Part shown: positions 25,665 to 34,273 of the stretch, piece by piece | How the letters are laid out: every line of letters starts with the position of its first letter | Numbering within the stretch: the stretch's first letter is position 1 | DNA from: Acetobacter suratthaniensis | GTDB taxonomy: Bacteria; Pseudomonadota; Alphaproteobacteria; Acetobacterales; Acetobacteraceae | Length of the DNA: 63,901 nucleotides | Assembly: GCF_017377745.1 (NCBI RefSeq) | Contig: NZ_JAFVMG010000016.1 | Span: 1-63,901, forward strand | Direction: 5' to 3' | The notes under the pieces: model-generated | What the model saw: only the letters and a program-made list of their open reading frames with translations | Database searches by the model: none | What the model was told of the DNA's origin: nothing | Program-made: the position numbers and the translations under genes

Positions 25665-26135
25665 TCAGGAGGCTGGCGCACTTGGCAGCGCCGTGCTGGT
25701 GGTATCCGTACCATCGGCAATGGCCATGAGCGCCTTGAGATACGTCACCCACGCATCCGGCGTTGCCTCGTTCAGAATACCGTAATTGTTATAGACAGTC
25801 GTTCGGGCGGTAGAGAGTGCAGCGGTCGCCTGTGCCGCCAGTGTCAATGCTGGCGGTGTATATGTGGAAACCGCACCATCCACGACAATCTGGTTGACCA
25901 GTTTTCTCGCAGCCCATTCATCGGACGTAAGCGCGATCATGTCAGCGGCAACCGGAAGCCATGAGGGTGCGACAGAGAATATCGACACATCAACCCATCC
26001 GACAACCGGATAGCCGCCTAGCGTTTCTGTGGTGCTGGAATATGCGTAATAGCGTGACGGATAATCCGCTTCCCACCAAGGAGCGGTGGCTGTATCCGAT
26101 ACTGAGGCCTGTGTATCTGTAGATTCTGTTGTCAT
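25665..26135 (-). CDS. Tail fibre assembly-like protein
   Basis: A 156-residue protein directly after the tail-fibre gene, with a four-base ATGA-type overlap and GGAGAAG before the start. The segment ALTSDEWAARKLVNQIVVDGAVSTYTPP resembles the short motif found in many tail-fibre assembly proteins (W-x-x-R before a Pro-rich end). The C-terminal half is helical. The family assignment is tentative; it may instead be a small structural fibre component. Confidence 0.5.
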   Translation of the reverse strand: MTTESTDTQASVSDTATAPWWEADYPSRYYAYSSTTETLGGYPVVGWVDVSIFSVAPSWLPVAADMIALTSDEWAARKLVNQIVVDGAVSTYTPPALTLAAQATAALSTARTTVYNNYGILNEATPDAWVTYLKALMAIADGTDTTSTALPSAPAS

Positions 26136-27655
26136 GATGCTTCTCCGATTACTGTAATATCAACAGGAATCCTGGTGGTTTCGTCACCAGCACCAGTGGA
26201 GTTTTGCCATTGTAAAGTCAGCACAAATCCTGATGATGTTTTTGTGTCTACGACGTACCCCACAGTATGAGATGATGAAGACGAGGATACGGCCGCCTTT
26301 GAAGGAGCAATATTAACCGTATAGGTGGTGTTAGTAAAAGATATAGGCAATGATATTTGAGTGCCATTGTTTGCACTGATCGTGAAACTCTGAGTTAATA
26401 TATTGCCAATTTTACTATAATACCCACCCGCGATTGTTCCCGATGTCGGAAGGTCGGATGTAACCGCCATCGTGCCTGCTGATGACAACATGCGGCCAGA
26501 TTTGGGAAAAGTGTAACGCACGTCCAGACCATAGCCCGCAATCTGGATTGTTGCGCCCTGATCCTGTCCTACATTTTCCCACGAGAAAATCGACGTCGTA
26601 ACGTCCCGCCCGGTAATGCGGCTCGTTAGGTATCCGCCCCAGTTATTAACAACACCATTTGCCGTGCTGGTGGTGACGGACACCGCGGCCCAGTTGACGG
26701 CAGTGTATGAGCCAGTGGTCGTATCACCACCCCGATTAAGCTTTGCGCTGGTTAGAGCGCTTTCAGCCGCTTCTGCCCTTTCAGTCTCATTATTAATGTT
26801 TGTTTGAAGGGTATTTTCAGCAGTCTTTGCTCTTGCCGCCTCATTATTAATATTTGTTTGCAGCGTTGTATCGGCGTTAGACCGCAGCTTTGCTTCGGCA
26901 GAGACTGCGCTCGTAACGTCCGTCAGATAGGCAACCTGATTCCCCCCGAACAGCATGACTGTAGCCCCGGAACTCAGCAATCGGAAATCAACGTCTGCAC
27001 GCTGTCCGTATCCCTGAACCTGTAGCCTGCCCCCCACGTACGAACCCACGACCTCAATGGGGTAGAGATAGGCTCCGACTGGCCCGTTCGGTCCTGTTGT
27101 TCCGCGCCCGAGTATCTGCCCCCCGGCAGAACCGCCCCAGCAGAGTTGCCCCGTTGCCGTGCCGCCGTGGAACGTTTCGGATATGATGTCGCCATTCGTA
27201 ACCATCTGCGTTCCGCTCAGGTTATTACCGCCCGACAGTTGGGCAAGGCCATCAAACAGGCTTTTCCAGTTTGCGCCGGTAGCACCGGGCACTGTGGTGT
27301 TGGCCTCTGCGGTAGAAACCCAAAATGTACCAGCAGTCGATCCCGATACGACAGCCCCCGCAGGATACCCGCCAATGCCAGCGGCAAAGGCTGCATCAAA
27401 CGGGCCAAGATAGCCCGCCTGCAATACCTGCACAGCGCTGGAAAGCAGGTTAAGGAAGCCGTTCATGTCCGCCCCGCGCGGCGGCTCACCCCCGGCGGCA
27501 CGGGCAATAAAGGTCTCGGGCGGGAAAGCCAGCGCGATGGAGGCTGTGCCATCCCCCGCCGTGCCCTGCGTTGCGGGAATGGTTACGATATTACCCGTGG
27601 CTGCCGACGCGCCAATAAGCGTGCCGAAAAGCCTGCGGTTATCAGTGCTTTTCAT
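26132..27655 (-). CDS. Phage tail fibre protein
   Basis: A 507-residue fibre. The N-terminal 110 residues (MKSTDNRRLFGTLIGASA... PPRGADMNGFLNLLS) resemble the particle-attachment domain of tail-fibre proteins. A Gly/Thr-rich shaft follows. Around residues 255-300 a short trimeric coiled coil shows the repeated unit LQTNINNE. The C-terminal 100 residues are beta-rich and probably the receptor-binding tip. The A/T content is higher than in neighbouring genes, suggesting exchange of host-range sequence. The start overlaps the previous gene as TGATG. Confidence 0.8.
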   Translation of the reverse strand: MKSTDNRRLFGTLIGASAATGNIVTIPATQGTAGDGTASIALAFPPETFIARAAGGEPPRGADMNGFLNLLSSAVQVLQAGYLGPFDAAFAAGIGGYPAGAVVSGSTAGTFWVSTAEANTTVPGATGANWKSLFDGLAQLSGGNNLSGTQMVTNGDIISETFHGGTATGQLCWGGSAGGQILGRGTTGPNGPVGAYLYPIEVVGSYVGGRLQVQGYGQRADVDFRLLSSGATVMLFGGNQVAYLTDVTSAVSAEAKLRSNADTTLQTNINNEAARAKTAENTLQTNINNETERAEAAESALTSAKLNRGGDTTTGSYTAVNWAAVSVTTSTANGVVNNWGGYLTSRITGRDVTTSIFSWENVGQDQGATIQIAGYGLDVRYTFPKSGRMLSSAGTMAVTSDLPTSGTIAGGYYSKIGNILTQSFTISANNGTQISLPISFTNTTYTVNIAPSKAAVSSSSSSHTVGYVVDTKTSSGFVLTLQWQNSTGAGDETTRIPVDITVIGEAS

Positions 27656-28230
27656 CAGGAACCTGCCTCGATGGAGTAGGAGACGCCAACGCCTGCCGGG
27701 CGTGGCAGCACGCCGCTGTTCTGGATGATGCTCACCTGCACATCGGTCGGCACAAACCTGAAAACATAGGTCATGGTCATGTCGCCATTGTCTTTTATGT
27801 AAGCATCGCCCTGCCCGGAAAAAAGCGTGGTCAGGATTGTGTTTATTGAAAGAACCGATCCATCCGAAATATTGGCCAGCGCCTTGGCATAGATAAGCTG
27901 GCGGTAGCCATCATCAGACAGGCGGTCATTGCTGGTGGCGTCCGCGCCACTATACCAGGGGGCTTGGTTAAAGCCTTCTTCCGTCAGGTCGTTTGCTTCG
28001 CGCCAGCCCAGATAATCGACTGATTCAATACTCAGAACCCGCGAAACCCCGACAATGCGCCCCCACACATCCAGCCCGTAACCCTGCGCGGTTTTTACAT
28101 TCCACACCAGATCGTACCACTGATCTATCAGGGTGGCCGGGTCGAGTGCCTGATTCCATGCATCGATAATGCCGCACAGAGCCGGGCTGTTTGCATATTG
28201 CGAAAGGATGGTTTGCTGGATGTTGTCCAT
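27655..28230 (-). CDS. DUF2612 phage baseplate/tail protein
   Basis: A 191-residue protein starting MDNIQQTILSQYANSP. The segments IIDAWNQALDPATLIDQWYDLVWNVKTAQGYGLDVWGRIVGVSR and DDGYRQLIYAKALANISDGSV are characteristic of DUF2612, found next to baseplate J proteins in contractile phages. It probably occupies the place of the P2 gpI / Mu gp48 component that connects baseplate and fibre. It overlaps the J-like gene as TGATG. Confidence 0.8.
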   Translation of the reverse strand: MDNIQQTILSQYANSPALCGIIDAWNQALDPATLIDQWYDLVWNVKTAQGYGLDVWGRIVGVSRVLSIESVDYLGWREANDLTEEGFNQAPWYSGADATSNDRLSDDGYRQLIYAKALANISDGSVLSINTILTTLFSGQGDAYIKDNGDMTMTYVFRFVPTDVQVSIIQNSGVLPRPAGVGVSYSIEAGS

Positions 28231-29435
28231 CAGGCCACCGTAACGGCTATGGAGGCGGTATCGAGCGTGGGGATCTGGTTGATATTGAGTGCGGCGGTCA
28301 ACCCGGTGGGCGAGGCCGCCGTGCCAACCGTAATTTCCATGATCTTGGCCCATGCGCCCAGTGCTGCCACCGCTGCGTAATAGGCGCTGGCATAGACCGT
28401 ACCACCGATAATCCCAGCATCCCCACCATCTTCCTCAAAAGCGGCGAGGATGACTGCCTGAATCTGTGTGGCTGCGGTGGACGGAACAGCCGCGCTATCC
28501 TTGATTTTAACCGTGAAATACAGGGGGGTATCGGCGGCACGGGTAAAAGATACGGCATAGGTTGGGGGTGTCTGATAATGGCTGTTCGGGTCTGTGACCG
28601 TCACCGTAGTGGTGCCGGTATAGCCGCAGCCGGGAGCCTTTTTGCTCAGGATGGCCAGCGCCACATCCTGATCCGTACCGCCATTGACGCACACATACAG
28701 GCTATGGGCCGCAAGGCTGATACCGCCCGTTGTCACGGCGGCGGCGGTGCTGTTATCCACCACATAGGCCGCTGTAACACCGTCTACCGCACTCACGGCC
28801 CCGGCAATGGCGTCAAGTGAGCCCACGCTGTTTCCTGCTACGGACGCCTCGCGCCGGGCCTCGAATGCGGCCCGGCCTTCCTCATCCGTGCCGGTTACAC
28901 CAGCAGCCGGGTTGGATACGGCGGTAAGGCCGGTCACAGACTGGTAGAGGCTGATGCTATTGGCCGCGCACTCTATGGCGCCCGGCGTAGTGCAGGAGAA
29001 TGACCCCGTGCCCGTGCCGGTTGCATCCAGCGTAATGGCTCCATCTGCCGCGTAATAGTGCCCGCCCGCATCCTGCACCAGCGTGCCAGAAGGCACAACA
29101 ACGCCCACCGCCCCCGTACAGACAACGTTCACAACCGTAGCCGTTGCCCCCTTGCGGCTCATGAAATAGATATTGCCAATGGCGTCCTGCAGGCGTCCGA
29201 AGGCGCGTTCGGGATCAACACCATTGAGGATGGCAAGGAACTGATCGTACGCATCGCCCAGTGCCGCCGTAAAGGACGTGGCAAGCTGGCCCTGCGGGGT
29301 GGAGAGATCGGTATTGAGGTTGCCGCCCATGGCCGCGTTGAGGTCGGCCAGAGCGCCTGCCAGAATATCGCTCTCTGCCGGGGCCACAAAGCCTGTATCC
29401 GTGAAAGAGGGTGGCGGAACCGAGGTGGTTCCCAT
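28230..29435 (-). CDS. Baseplate J-like protein
   Basis: A 401-residue baseplate wedge protein. Family features include the segment from LATSFTAALGDAYDQFLAI, then DPERAFGRLQDAIGNIYFMSRKGATATVV, VPSGTLVQDAGGHYYAAD and GTDEEGRAAFEARREASVAGNSVGSLDAIAGAVSAVDGV. The C-terminus ends in a beta-rich domain. ATG 29435 lies just after the stop of the gp25-like gene; the frame continues to 29549 inside that gene without similarity. Confidence 0.9.
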   Translation of the reverse strand: MGTTSVPPPSFTDTGFVAPAESDILAGALADLNAAMGGNLNTDLSTPQGQLATSFTAALGDAYDQFLAILNGVDPERAFGRLQDAIGNIYFMSRKGATATVVNVVCTGAVGVVVPSGTLVQDAGGHYYAADGAITLDATGTGTGSFSCTTPGAIECAANSISLYQSVTGLTAVSNPAAGVTGTDEEGRAAFEARREASVAGNSVGSLDAIAGAVSAVDGVTAAYVVDNSTAAAVTTGGISLAAHSLYVCVNGGTDQDVALAILSKKAPGCGYTGTTTVTVTDPNSHYQTPPTYAVSFTRAADTPLYFTVKIKDSAAVPSTAATQIQAVILAAFEEDGGDAGIIGGTVYASAYYAAVAALGAWAKIMEITVGTAASPTGLTAALNINQIPTLDTASIAVTVA

Positions 29436-29439
29436 GCTG

Positions 29440-29793
29440 CTAGAATCCGGCACTCTGTGTTGTTCCATCCGTTGTGGTGATAAGAATGGCCCCTGAAAGC
29501 CTGCGATCCACCCCAAGGGCGGTAATGATGCACCGGGCGGTAGCGACACCGGGCACGGCCTGCGCTACGGCCTGCGCCTGTGCGCGAAAAACCGATGCGG
29601 ATTGCGCAACCCCCAGAATATTCTGCCGGTATGGCAAACCCGTGCCGGTATTGTACCAGCACTCCCCCGCAAAGACCCGGACAGCACAGGACACATCCTG
29701 CGTGACAGCGTAAGACGCTGTCGCAAGAGCGAGATTGCCGCCGGAATCCAGCACCAGATCCCATGTGGATCTGTCCAGAAGCAGCGTTGACAT
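29440..29793 (-). CDS. Phage baseplate wedge protein (gp25-like)
   Basis: A 117-residue protein. LDRSTWDLVLDSGGNLALATASYAVTQDVSCAVRVFAGECWYNTGTGLPY matches the family of small baseplate proteins encoded next to J-like proteins (gp25/W-type). It should help trigger sheath contraction. Typical position and length. Confidence 0.8.
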   Translation of the reverse strand: MSTLLLDRSTWDLVLDSGGNLALATASYAVTQDVSCAVRVFAGECWYNTGTGLPYRQNILGVAQSASVFRAQAQAVAQAVPGVATARCIITALGVDRRLSGAILITTTDGTTQSAGF

Positions 29794-29834
29794 GATATGG
29801 ATTTTCTCCAGAACACTTCAGGCTTTATATTTTT

Positions 29835-30491
29835 TTAGACTGGAACGCCCGTTTTACCACCACCGGGCATAACGCCAGTATGGGTGTGGGTTTGCAGGCT
29901 GATATCGCCTGCCTGCACATCGCCCGTAGCCGAGAGCGCGCCCTTTACTGTTACATCGCAGTCAATGACACAGGCGGCGGCATCAACAATGAAACGGCCA
30001 GTGGTGCTGACATGCACATCTCCCCCCACCCAGCCGATATACTCCGTGGGGGCGGCGTTCAGCAGGCCACCAAGATAAAGCGCATCGGCCATATCATGCT
30101 GGCGGAAAGAGCCTGGGGCCGCCGCATCACGCGTGGCCTTGAGCGTGGAAATATCGCGCCCGCAGACAATAATCAGTCCGATATCCCCTACCGCCGGGTC
30201 GCACAGGAAGGCCCGCGCACCGCCTTGCAGGCGAATATAGGGTATATTGTAAAGAATCCCGTGCGGCACCGTGCGGCCCACACCATCCTGCTGGTGTACC
30301 ATGGGCTGCACATCCACAAACCCCACGGGGTTCAGCCCTGCGCCGCGCACCGCCACAACGCGGGCAGGCAGGTTTGTACCCATCATGGATAAAAGCCGCC
30401 GGATAACGGCATTCATGGCGTTGAAATCGCTCGCGCTGTCTTCAGGCCGCTGCGTGCCGATAAGCCTATTGTGCAAAGCCCTGCCCGGCAA
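29835..30491 (-). CDS. Baseplate spike protein (Gp138/gpV-like N-terminal domain)
   Basis: A protein of up to 218 residues. Residues about 35-130 look like an OB-fold spike domain (PARVVAVRGAGLNPVGFVDVQPMVHQQDG ... GDIGLIIVCGRDISTLK). The C-terminal part is a repetitive beta segment (VDAAACVIDCDVTVKGALSATGDVQAGDISLQTHTHTG) that should form a trimeric beta-helix tip. The HTHTG end is common in membrane-piercing spikes, where His residues can bind metal. The start is unclear: TTG 30491 has AAGG upstream and overlaps the previous gene, while ATG 30416 lies later without a ribosome-binding site. Confidence 0.75.
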   Translation of the reverse strand: MPGRALHNRLIGTQRPEDSASDFNAMNAVIRRLLSMMGTNLPARVVAVRGAGLNPVGFVDVQPMVHQQDGVGRTVPHGILYNIPYIRLQGGARAFLCDPAVGDIGLIIVCGRDISTLKATRDAAAPGSFRQHDMADALYLGGLLNAAPTEYIGWVGGDVHVSTTGRFIVDAAACVIDCDVTVKGALSATGDVQAGDISLQTHTHTGVMPGGGKTGVPV

Positions 30492-31407
30492 GGTCTGGCC
30501 TTGCCGCCTCTATCATTGTGAACCACGGCCCCTGTGCGCGCCCGCTTTGCAGGCTATGCCGCACGCCCTGCACCACCCACAGACCTGTTGCCGGCAGAGT
30601 AACCCCGCGCACGGATGACCCCGCGCTTTGCAGGCTGATCGTATCGCGAAAACCAATGCCCGGATGAAACAGCATCCGCAGCGCCACCCCGTACTGGCTA
30701 TAGGCGGGATAGCCGATCAGCCCCGTGGCGGCGGAAACCGGCACGGCGGTGGCATGGGCTGCTTCCATGGAAAAAGGCCAGACCGACAAACGCCCCATGC
30801 CGATATGGTAGCTTACCCCTCCGGCACGTGCGCAGGCATCGATCTGTTCGGTGGCGGCTCCTTTGTAATACACGCCCCCCCGCAGCACGCCCTGCACGCC
30901 ATTACTGACAAACCCTAGCCCCGCCTTGGCCGCGATGGCTGCCATAATGGTGGCCACGGAAACATCACGCGCGAAGGATGTCGGGCTGATGGGCTGGGCC
31001 GCAGGCAGGGCGATGGAGTGCGCCTGCACCACAAACACGGCCTCGGGCGCGGTATCGTATTCCACGAACGCCTCGACAATCCCGCCTGAAAAAATGACTG
31101 GCCGGGTAGCCTGCGCCCCTCCGGCCATAACGGTGACACTGTTCCGCCCCTGCGCCACCACCCCCGCCTGCGCGGCGGAAAGCCGGTTGACCAGTGTGGG
31201 GGGCATGCCTTCTATCCGCAGGGTACACACCATGCCGGTTTCCAGCCCGGTGCTAAGGATCTGGCACTCTACGCGGTAGTCGCTCAGGGTAACGGTTTCG
31301 GCCCCCGCACCGACCGCCACCCCCTGCGTGGGATCGGGAGCAAAGGTAAAAGCCACGTCAATCCGCCGGGCCGCCAGCGGGGTGTTCTGGCCTGATGTAT
31401 CAGGCAT
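30466..31407 (-). CDS. Baseplate hub/tail protein (gpD/gpP-like)
   Basis: A 313-residue protein immediately upstream of the spike gene. It shows hub-like features such as LETGMVCTLRIEGMPPTLVNRLSAA, the FSGGIVEAFVEYDTAPEAVFVVQAHS domain and GFRDTISLQSAGSSVRGV. The hub carries the spike under the tail tube. ATG 31407 has AGGAGG close upstream; the longer frame to 31638 lies in the previous gene. Assignment is from position and general resemblance. Confidence 0.65.
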   Translation of the reverse strand: MPDTSGQNTPLAARRIDVAFTFAPDPTQGVAVGAGAETVTLSDYRVECQILSTGLETGMVCTLRIEGMPPTLVNRLSAAQAGVVAQGRNSVTVMAGGAQATRPVIFSGGIVEAFVEYDTAPEAVFVVQAHSIALPAAQPISPTSFARDVSVATIMAAIAAKAGLGFVSNGVQGVLRGGVYYKGAATEQIDACARAGGVSYHIGMGRLSVWPFSMEAAHATAVPVSAATGLIGYPAYSQYGVALRMLFHPGIGFRDTISLQSAGSSVRGVTLPATGLWVVQGVRHSLQSGRAQGPWFTMIEAARPDLAGQGFAQ

Positions 31408-31705
31408 TGCGTCCCTCCTCGTAAACAAGCACGAACCGCCCGCCCAGCCCGGTGTAATCGGGGTCGGCTGTTCCCTCGGTATCGACAAAGGCAAAATCGC
31501 CGGGCAGGCCGTAATAGGCCTTGCGGGCCAGCCAGCTCCGGTTCTGGCACAGCACCCCGGACAGACAGGCCACGCCATCGCACCAGAATGCGGCAAACAG
31601 CCCGGTACTGCGCTGCTGCACCTCAAGGCGGATGACATGGCCCGACAGCGGCACGCTCAGGCTCTGATACGCCACCGCGTTGAGCGGAATGGACACCACC
31701 GCCAT
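31400..31705 (-). CDS. Phage baseplate plug-like protein (DUF6983-like)
   Basis: A 101-residue beta-rich protein. IPLNAVAYQSLSVPLSGHVIRLEV ... GVLCQNRSWLARKAYYGLPGDFAFVDTEGTADPDYTGLGGRFVLVYEE matches the pattern of small baseplate plug proteins (GNF-x-F-x-D ... pDY-x-x-LG ... L-x-Y). It overlaps both neighbours by a few bases. Confidence 0.65.
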   Translation of the reverse strand: MAVVSIPLNAVAYQSLSVPLSGHVIRLEVQQRSTGLFAAFWCDGVACLSGVLCQNRSWLARKAYYGLPGDFAFVDTEGTADPDYTGLGGRFVLVYEEGRNA

Positions 31706-32433
31706 CAGCGCAAACCCGCCGGATCAAGGGTAGAGGCCGCAGCCTGAACCGCACCGCCAGACTGCATGGCCTGCCCTGCGGGCGAGGCCGTGCCGGGGCT
31801 TGTGGTGGTATCAAGCCTGATTTCCTGCAAGAGAATGCCCGCCCAGAGCAGGGTCACGCCATGCTGTGCCTCGCGCCGCAAGCTGTAACCCTGCACGTTT
31901 ACGTTGGTATAGGTGACTTCAGGCGTAACCACGCAATACAGGTTCAGATCATCGACCAGCGCTTCAAGCGTTTGCAGAAAACCCCGGCGCATCAACATAT
32001 CGGCTGAAGGGCCAACCAGCCCTGTAGCCGCCAGCAGGCTTTCCAGCACACCGCTCCCGCCTGCCGCTGCCCCCAGAACCGGGCCGGACCCATCGCACAG
32101 CATTTCCACTCTGTACTGACCGGGCTGGCGCACCTTGTTGTAGGATAGAAAAGCCCCCTGCTCCTGCGGGGCATCGGACACATAGCTATAGGCCTGCACA
32201 TCCAGCGAGCGCACCCGCCCCGATGTCAGAACGGGCTGGTTATCAGCCGTAAAAATACCCCACTGGGTATCCGCCAGCATAATACGTGTATCATCCAGCA
32301 TGGAGGCCAGCGCTGTAGAGGCCGAAGCCGCAACGCCTGCCGCACCGGACTGCCCCAGCAGGGCAGGAACCCCAACCGCCACGGGAATATTCCACACGGC
32401 GGGCAGGGGCACCAGATTCATCGCCATCGCCAC
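31705..32433 (-). CDS. Phage tail protein, probable Dit/baseplate adaptor
   Basis: A 242-residue protein between the tape-measure position and the plug/hub genes. The central part (GIFTADNQPVLTSGRVRSLDVQAYSYVSDAPQEQGAFLSYNKVRQPGQYRVEMLCDGS) has the compact beta character of distal-tail or adaptor proteins in contractile phages. The family is not certain. It starts within GTG-GCG-ATG-GCG-ATG, so 32433, 32427 and 32421 are all possible; no strong ribosome-binding site decides. Confidence 0.6.
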   Translation of the reverse strand: MAMAMNLVPLPAVWNIPVAVGVPALLGQSGAAGVAASASTALASMLDDTRIMLADTQWGIFTADNQPVLTSGRVRSLDVQAYSYVSDAPQEQGAFLSYNKVRQPGQYRVEMLCDGSGPVLGAAAGGSGVLESLLAATGLVGPSADMLMRRGFLQTLEALVDDLNLYCVVTPEVTYTNVNVQGYSLRREAQHGVTLLWAGILLQEIRLDTTTSPGTASPAGQAMQSGGAVQAAASTLDPAGLR

Positions 32434-32468
32434 ATACTTTCATCAATCAGAAAAACAGGGGCAGGCCG

Positions 32469-33677
32469 TTAGCGCATACCCATATTGGCGTGCCGGGCCT
32501 GCGCCTTAAGGCCAGAGACCCCGCGCGCCTCAGCCCCGGTGCGGATGGAAAACGCATCGTTGTCCATCCGCGTTTTCGCCAGAACCTCACGGCTGGCGGT
32601 GGAGCCGGGCGATGTGTCCGTGGCTGTCGGCCCCGGCACGGTGCGGGCCATAGCGGCCTGCACCGCCGCGTGCATGCCACGGGCATAAGCACCCGCTGCA
32701 TGAGGCACTGAAGGCAAAAGGCCAGATGGCTCCGGCGTTCCGGCCTGTGGCCAGTGCGCGGTGCGTGCGGGAAACGGTGCGGACTGGGCTGGGCTGACCC
32801 CATGCCCGCCTACGGCCCCACCCGCCCACACAGTACGCATGCGTGACAGCGCCTCGCCGGGCAGAATGGCGCGCAGCATGGCCTGTGCGAAGGTCTCCGG
32901 GTTCTTAGCCTGTTCGGCTTCAGGTTCAGCCAGTTGTTCCTGCGTGATCCGCCCGGCCCCTGTGCTGCTGCTGCCTGTCTGGCCTGCCGCGCCTTGGGGG
33001 GCAGGCAAGCCGGGCCGGAACGAAACCCCACCCCACGAAACCTGATGATGCCCCGAAGCACCGCCCCACGGAGCAACCGGCCCGCCAACCGAATGGGTAC
33101 GCCCCCGCCGGGCGGATACGCCCCCCGCCCCGCCCGCAGCCCCCTCAAACACGTGACCGGACAGGCCGGAAAGGCGGGACAGGCCGCCCGGCCGCTCTGT
33201 AGGCCGATCACCCCTCAGACCGGGGGCAACACCCCGCCGCCCACCCCCTCGCCGCATCCTGTGCTCTGGCCCGCTCTCATGGGCCAGCCCGCGCCCGCGT
33301 GTGGCGGCCATACCGCTCGCCACACGCGGACGCGGCAAAAACGGGAAGGCCGGGCGGGCCTCTGACACTGGCTCTTGCTCTGACTTTAGCTTGGGCTTTG
33401 GCTTGGGTTTTGTTTTTGGCTCTGACTTTCGCTCTACCTCTGGCTCGGGGCGCAGGCTTTCTCCCCCCATCCGGTAAAGAGCCTGACGCACCGTAGCCCC
33501 CGATATACCTACCCCCGCCACACCGGCAGAGAGAGAGCCGGAAGCCCCCTCCCTCCCTCCGCGCATAGCCCGCAGGATACGCTGGAAAACATCCAGCAAG
33601 TGCCATGCAAGTGCTGCATGCTCCCATGCGCTGTCTGGCCGGGGGCTACCCGGCAAGCCGTTATCCGCCATCGCCAT
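32469..33677 (-). CDS. Low-complexity protein in the tape-measure position
   Basis: A 402-residue protein exactly where the tail tape-measure gene belongs, between chaperones and distal tail genes. It is unusual. About residues 75-110 are charged, with alternating Lys/Pro (EPEVERKSEPKTKPKPKPK). About 110-240 are Arg/Gly/Pro-rich, with no long hydrophobic or coiled-coil segments typical of tape measures. The C-terminal part (about 255-400) is more ordinary, for example NPETFAQAMLRAILPGEALSRMR. The ATG follows the preceding 44-codon gene by three bases. It could be a shortened or degenerate tape measure, or a different protein. Confidence 0.55.
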   Translation of the reverse strand: MAMADNGLPGSPRPDSAWEHAALAWHLLDVFQRILRAMRGGREGASGSLSAGVAGVGISGATVRQALYRMGGESLRPEPEVERKSEPKTKPKPKPKLKSEQEPVSEARPAFPFLPRPRVASGMAATRGRGLAHESGPEHRMRRGGGRRGVAPGLRGDRPTERPGGLSRLSGLSGHVFEGAAGGAGGVSARRGRTHSVGGPVAPWGGASGHHQVSWGGVSFRPGLPAPQGAAGQTGSSSTGAGRITQEQLAEPEAEQAKNPETFAQAMLRAILPGEALSRMRTVWAGGAVGGHGVSPAQSAPFPARTAHWPQAGTPEPSGLLPSVPHAAGAYARGMHAAVQAAMARTVPGPTATDTSPGSTASREVLAKTRMDNDAFSIRTGAEARGVSGLKAQARHANMGMR

Positions 33678-33680
33678 TGC

Positions 33681-33815
33681 TTACCGGTTCCATCGCCTGA
33701 TCAGCGCCATTTCAAGAAGCATCTCAAAATCCTCGCTGTCGTAAAGGGTTTGCAGGTCATGCAGGCTTGCCAGCCCTTCTGAAACAACCAGCGCCAGTCT
33801 TTCGCTTACATTCAC
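33681..33815 (-). CDS. Small tail assembly chaperone-like protein
   Basis: A 44-codon open frame starting at GTG 33815 inside a GTGA overlap with the preceding gene. The product reads MNVSERLALVVSEGLASL, then HDLQTLYDSEDFEMLLEM and ALIRRWNR, ending just before the tape-measure-position gene. A short acidic protein with an LYDxEDxxxLLE motif at this place is the pattern of the second tail assembly chaperone (the T part of G/GT systems). The GTGA overlap is a -1 frame relation, so it could be made by re-initiation or by frameshifting. Confidence 0.6.
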   Translation of the reverse strand: MNVSERLALVVSEGLASLHDLQTLYDSEDFEMLLEMALIRRWNR

Positions 33816-34273
33816 GCACCGGGCGGCGGGCTGTCCCTCTCCCCGCCCGGATAACCGGGAAGGGAGAACAACAGGCCGACGCCCCTGAAAAAATCCACGT
33901 GCAGGGCAAAAGCTTCCTTCTGGAGCCAGCCTACGGTCGGAATTTCCTCAATATCGCTTTCATGCAAAGGACGGCGCAGAGCCGGGTTGGCCGGATCAGG
34001 CTGCACGCTGACACAGCGCATCAGCCGCTCCAGCAGGCTGTCCATCCGCTCTGGCTCCATCGCGCCGAACAGGCCAATGCCTGCCGCCGCCAGCCCGGCC
34101 AGCCCATCCTGCGGGGTAATATCCGCAAGCTCCATGCCACATTGTAAGGCAGCCTGGAGGCAATGCCGCCCCCAGCGATCCGCCTCGAAAGCGGACATAC
34201 GGGTTATGATAAAGCGCTTGTTATAATCAGCGCCTTCCATAGGCACGCTCAGCGTGACTTCCCGCACCGCCAT
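33812..34273 (-). CDS. Phage tail assembly chaperone-like protein
   Basis: A 153-residue protein between tube and tape-measure genes. It starts AVREVTLSVPMEGADYNKRFIITRMSAFEADRWGRHCLQAAL, which resembles the beta-strand plus helix start of tail assembly chaperones. The C-terminal quarter ends in a flexible Pro/Gly tail. ATG 34273 shares its A with the stop of the tube gene. Assigned by position and fold impression. Confidence 0.6.
   Translation of the reverse strand: MAVREVTLSVPMEGADYNKRFIITRMSAFEADRWGRHCLQAALQCGMELADITPQDGLAGLAAAGIGLFGAMEPERMDSLLERLMRCVSVQPDPANPALRRPLHESDIEEIPTVGWLQKEAFALHVDFFRGVGLLFSLPGYPGGERDSPPPGA

Noticed and set aside
33812..33900. Programmed -1 frameshift between the two tail chaperone genes
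   Set aside because: The frames are in -1 relation and the second is open upstream, but I found no in-frame X-XXY-YYZ slippery heptamer. GTGA re-initiation explains the arrangement equally well.
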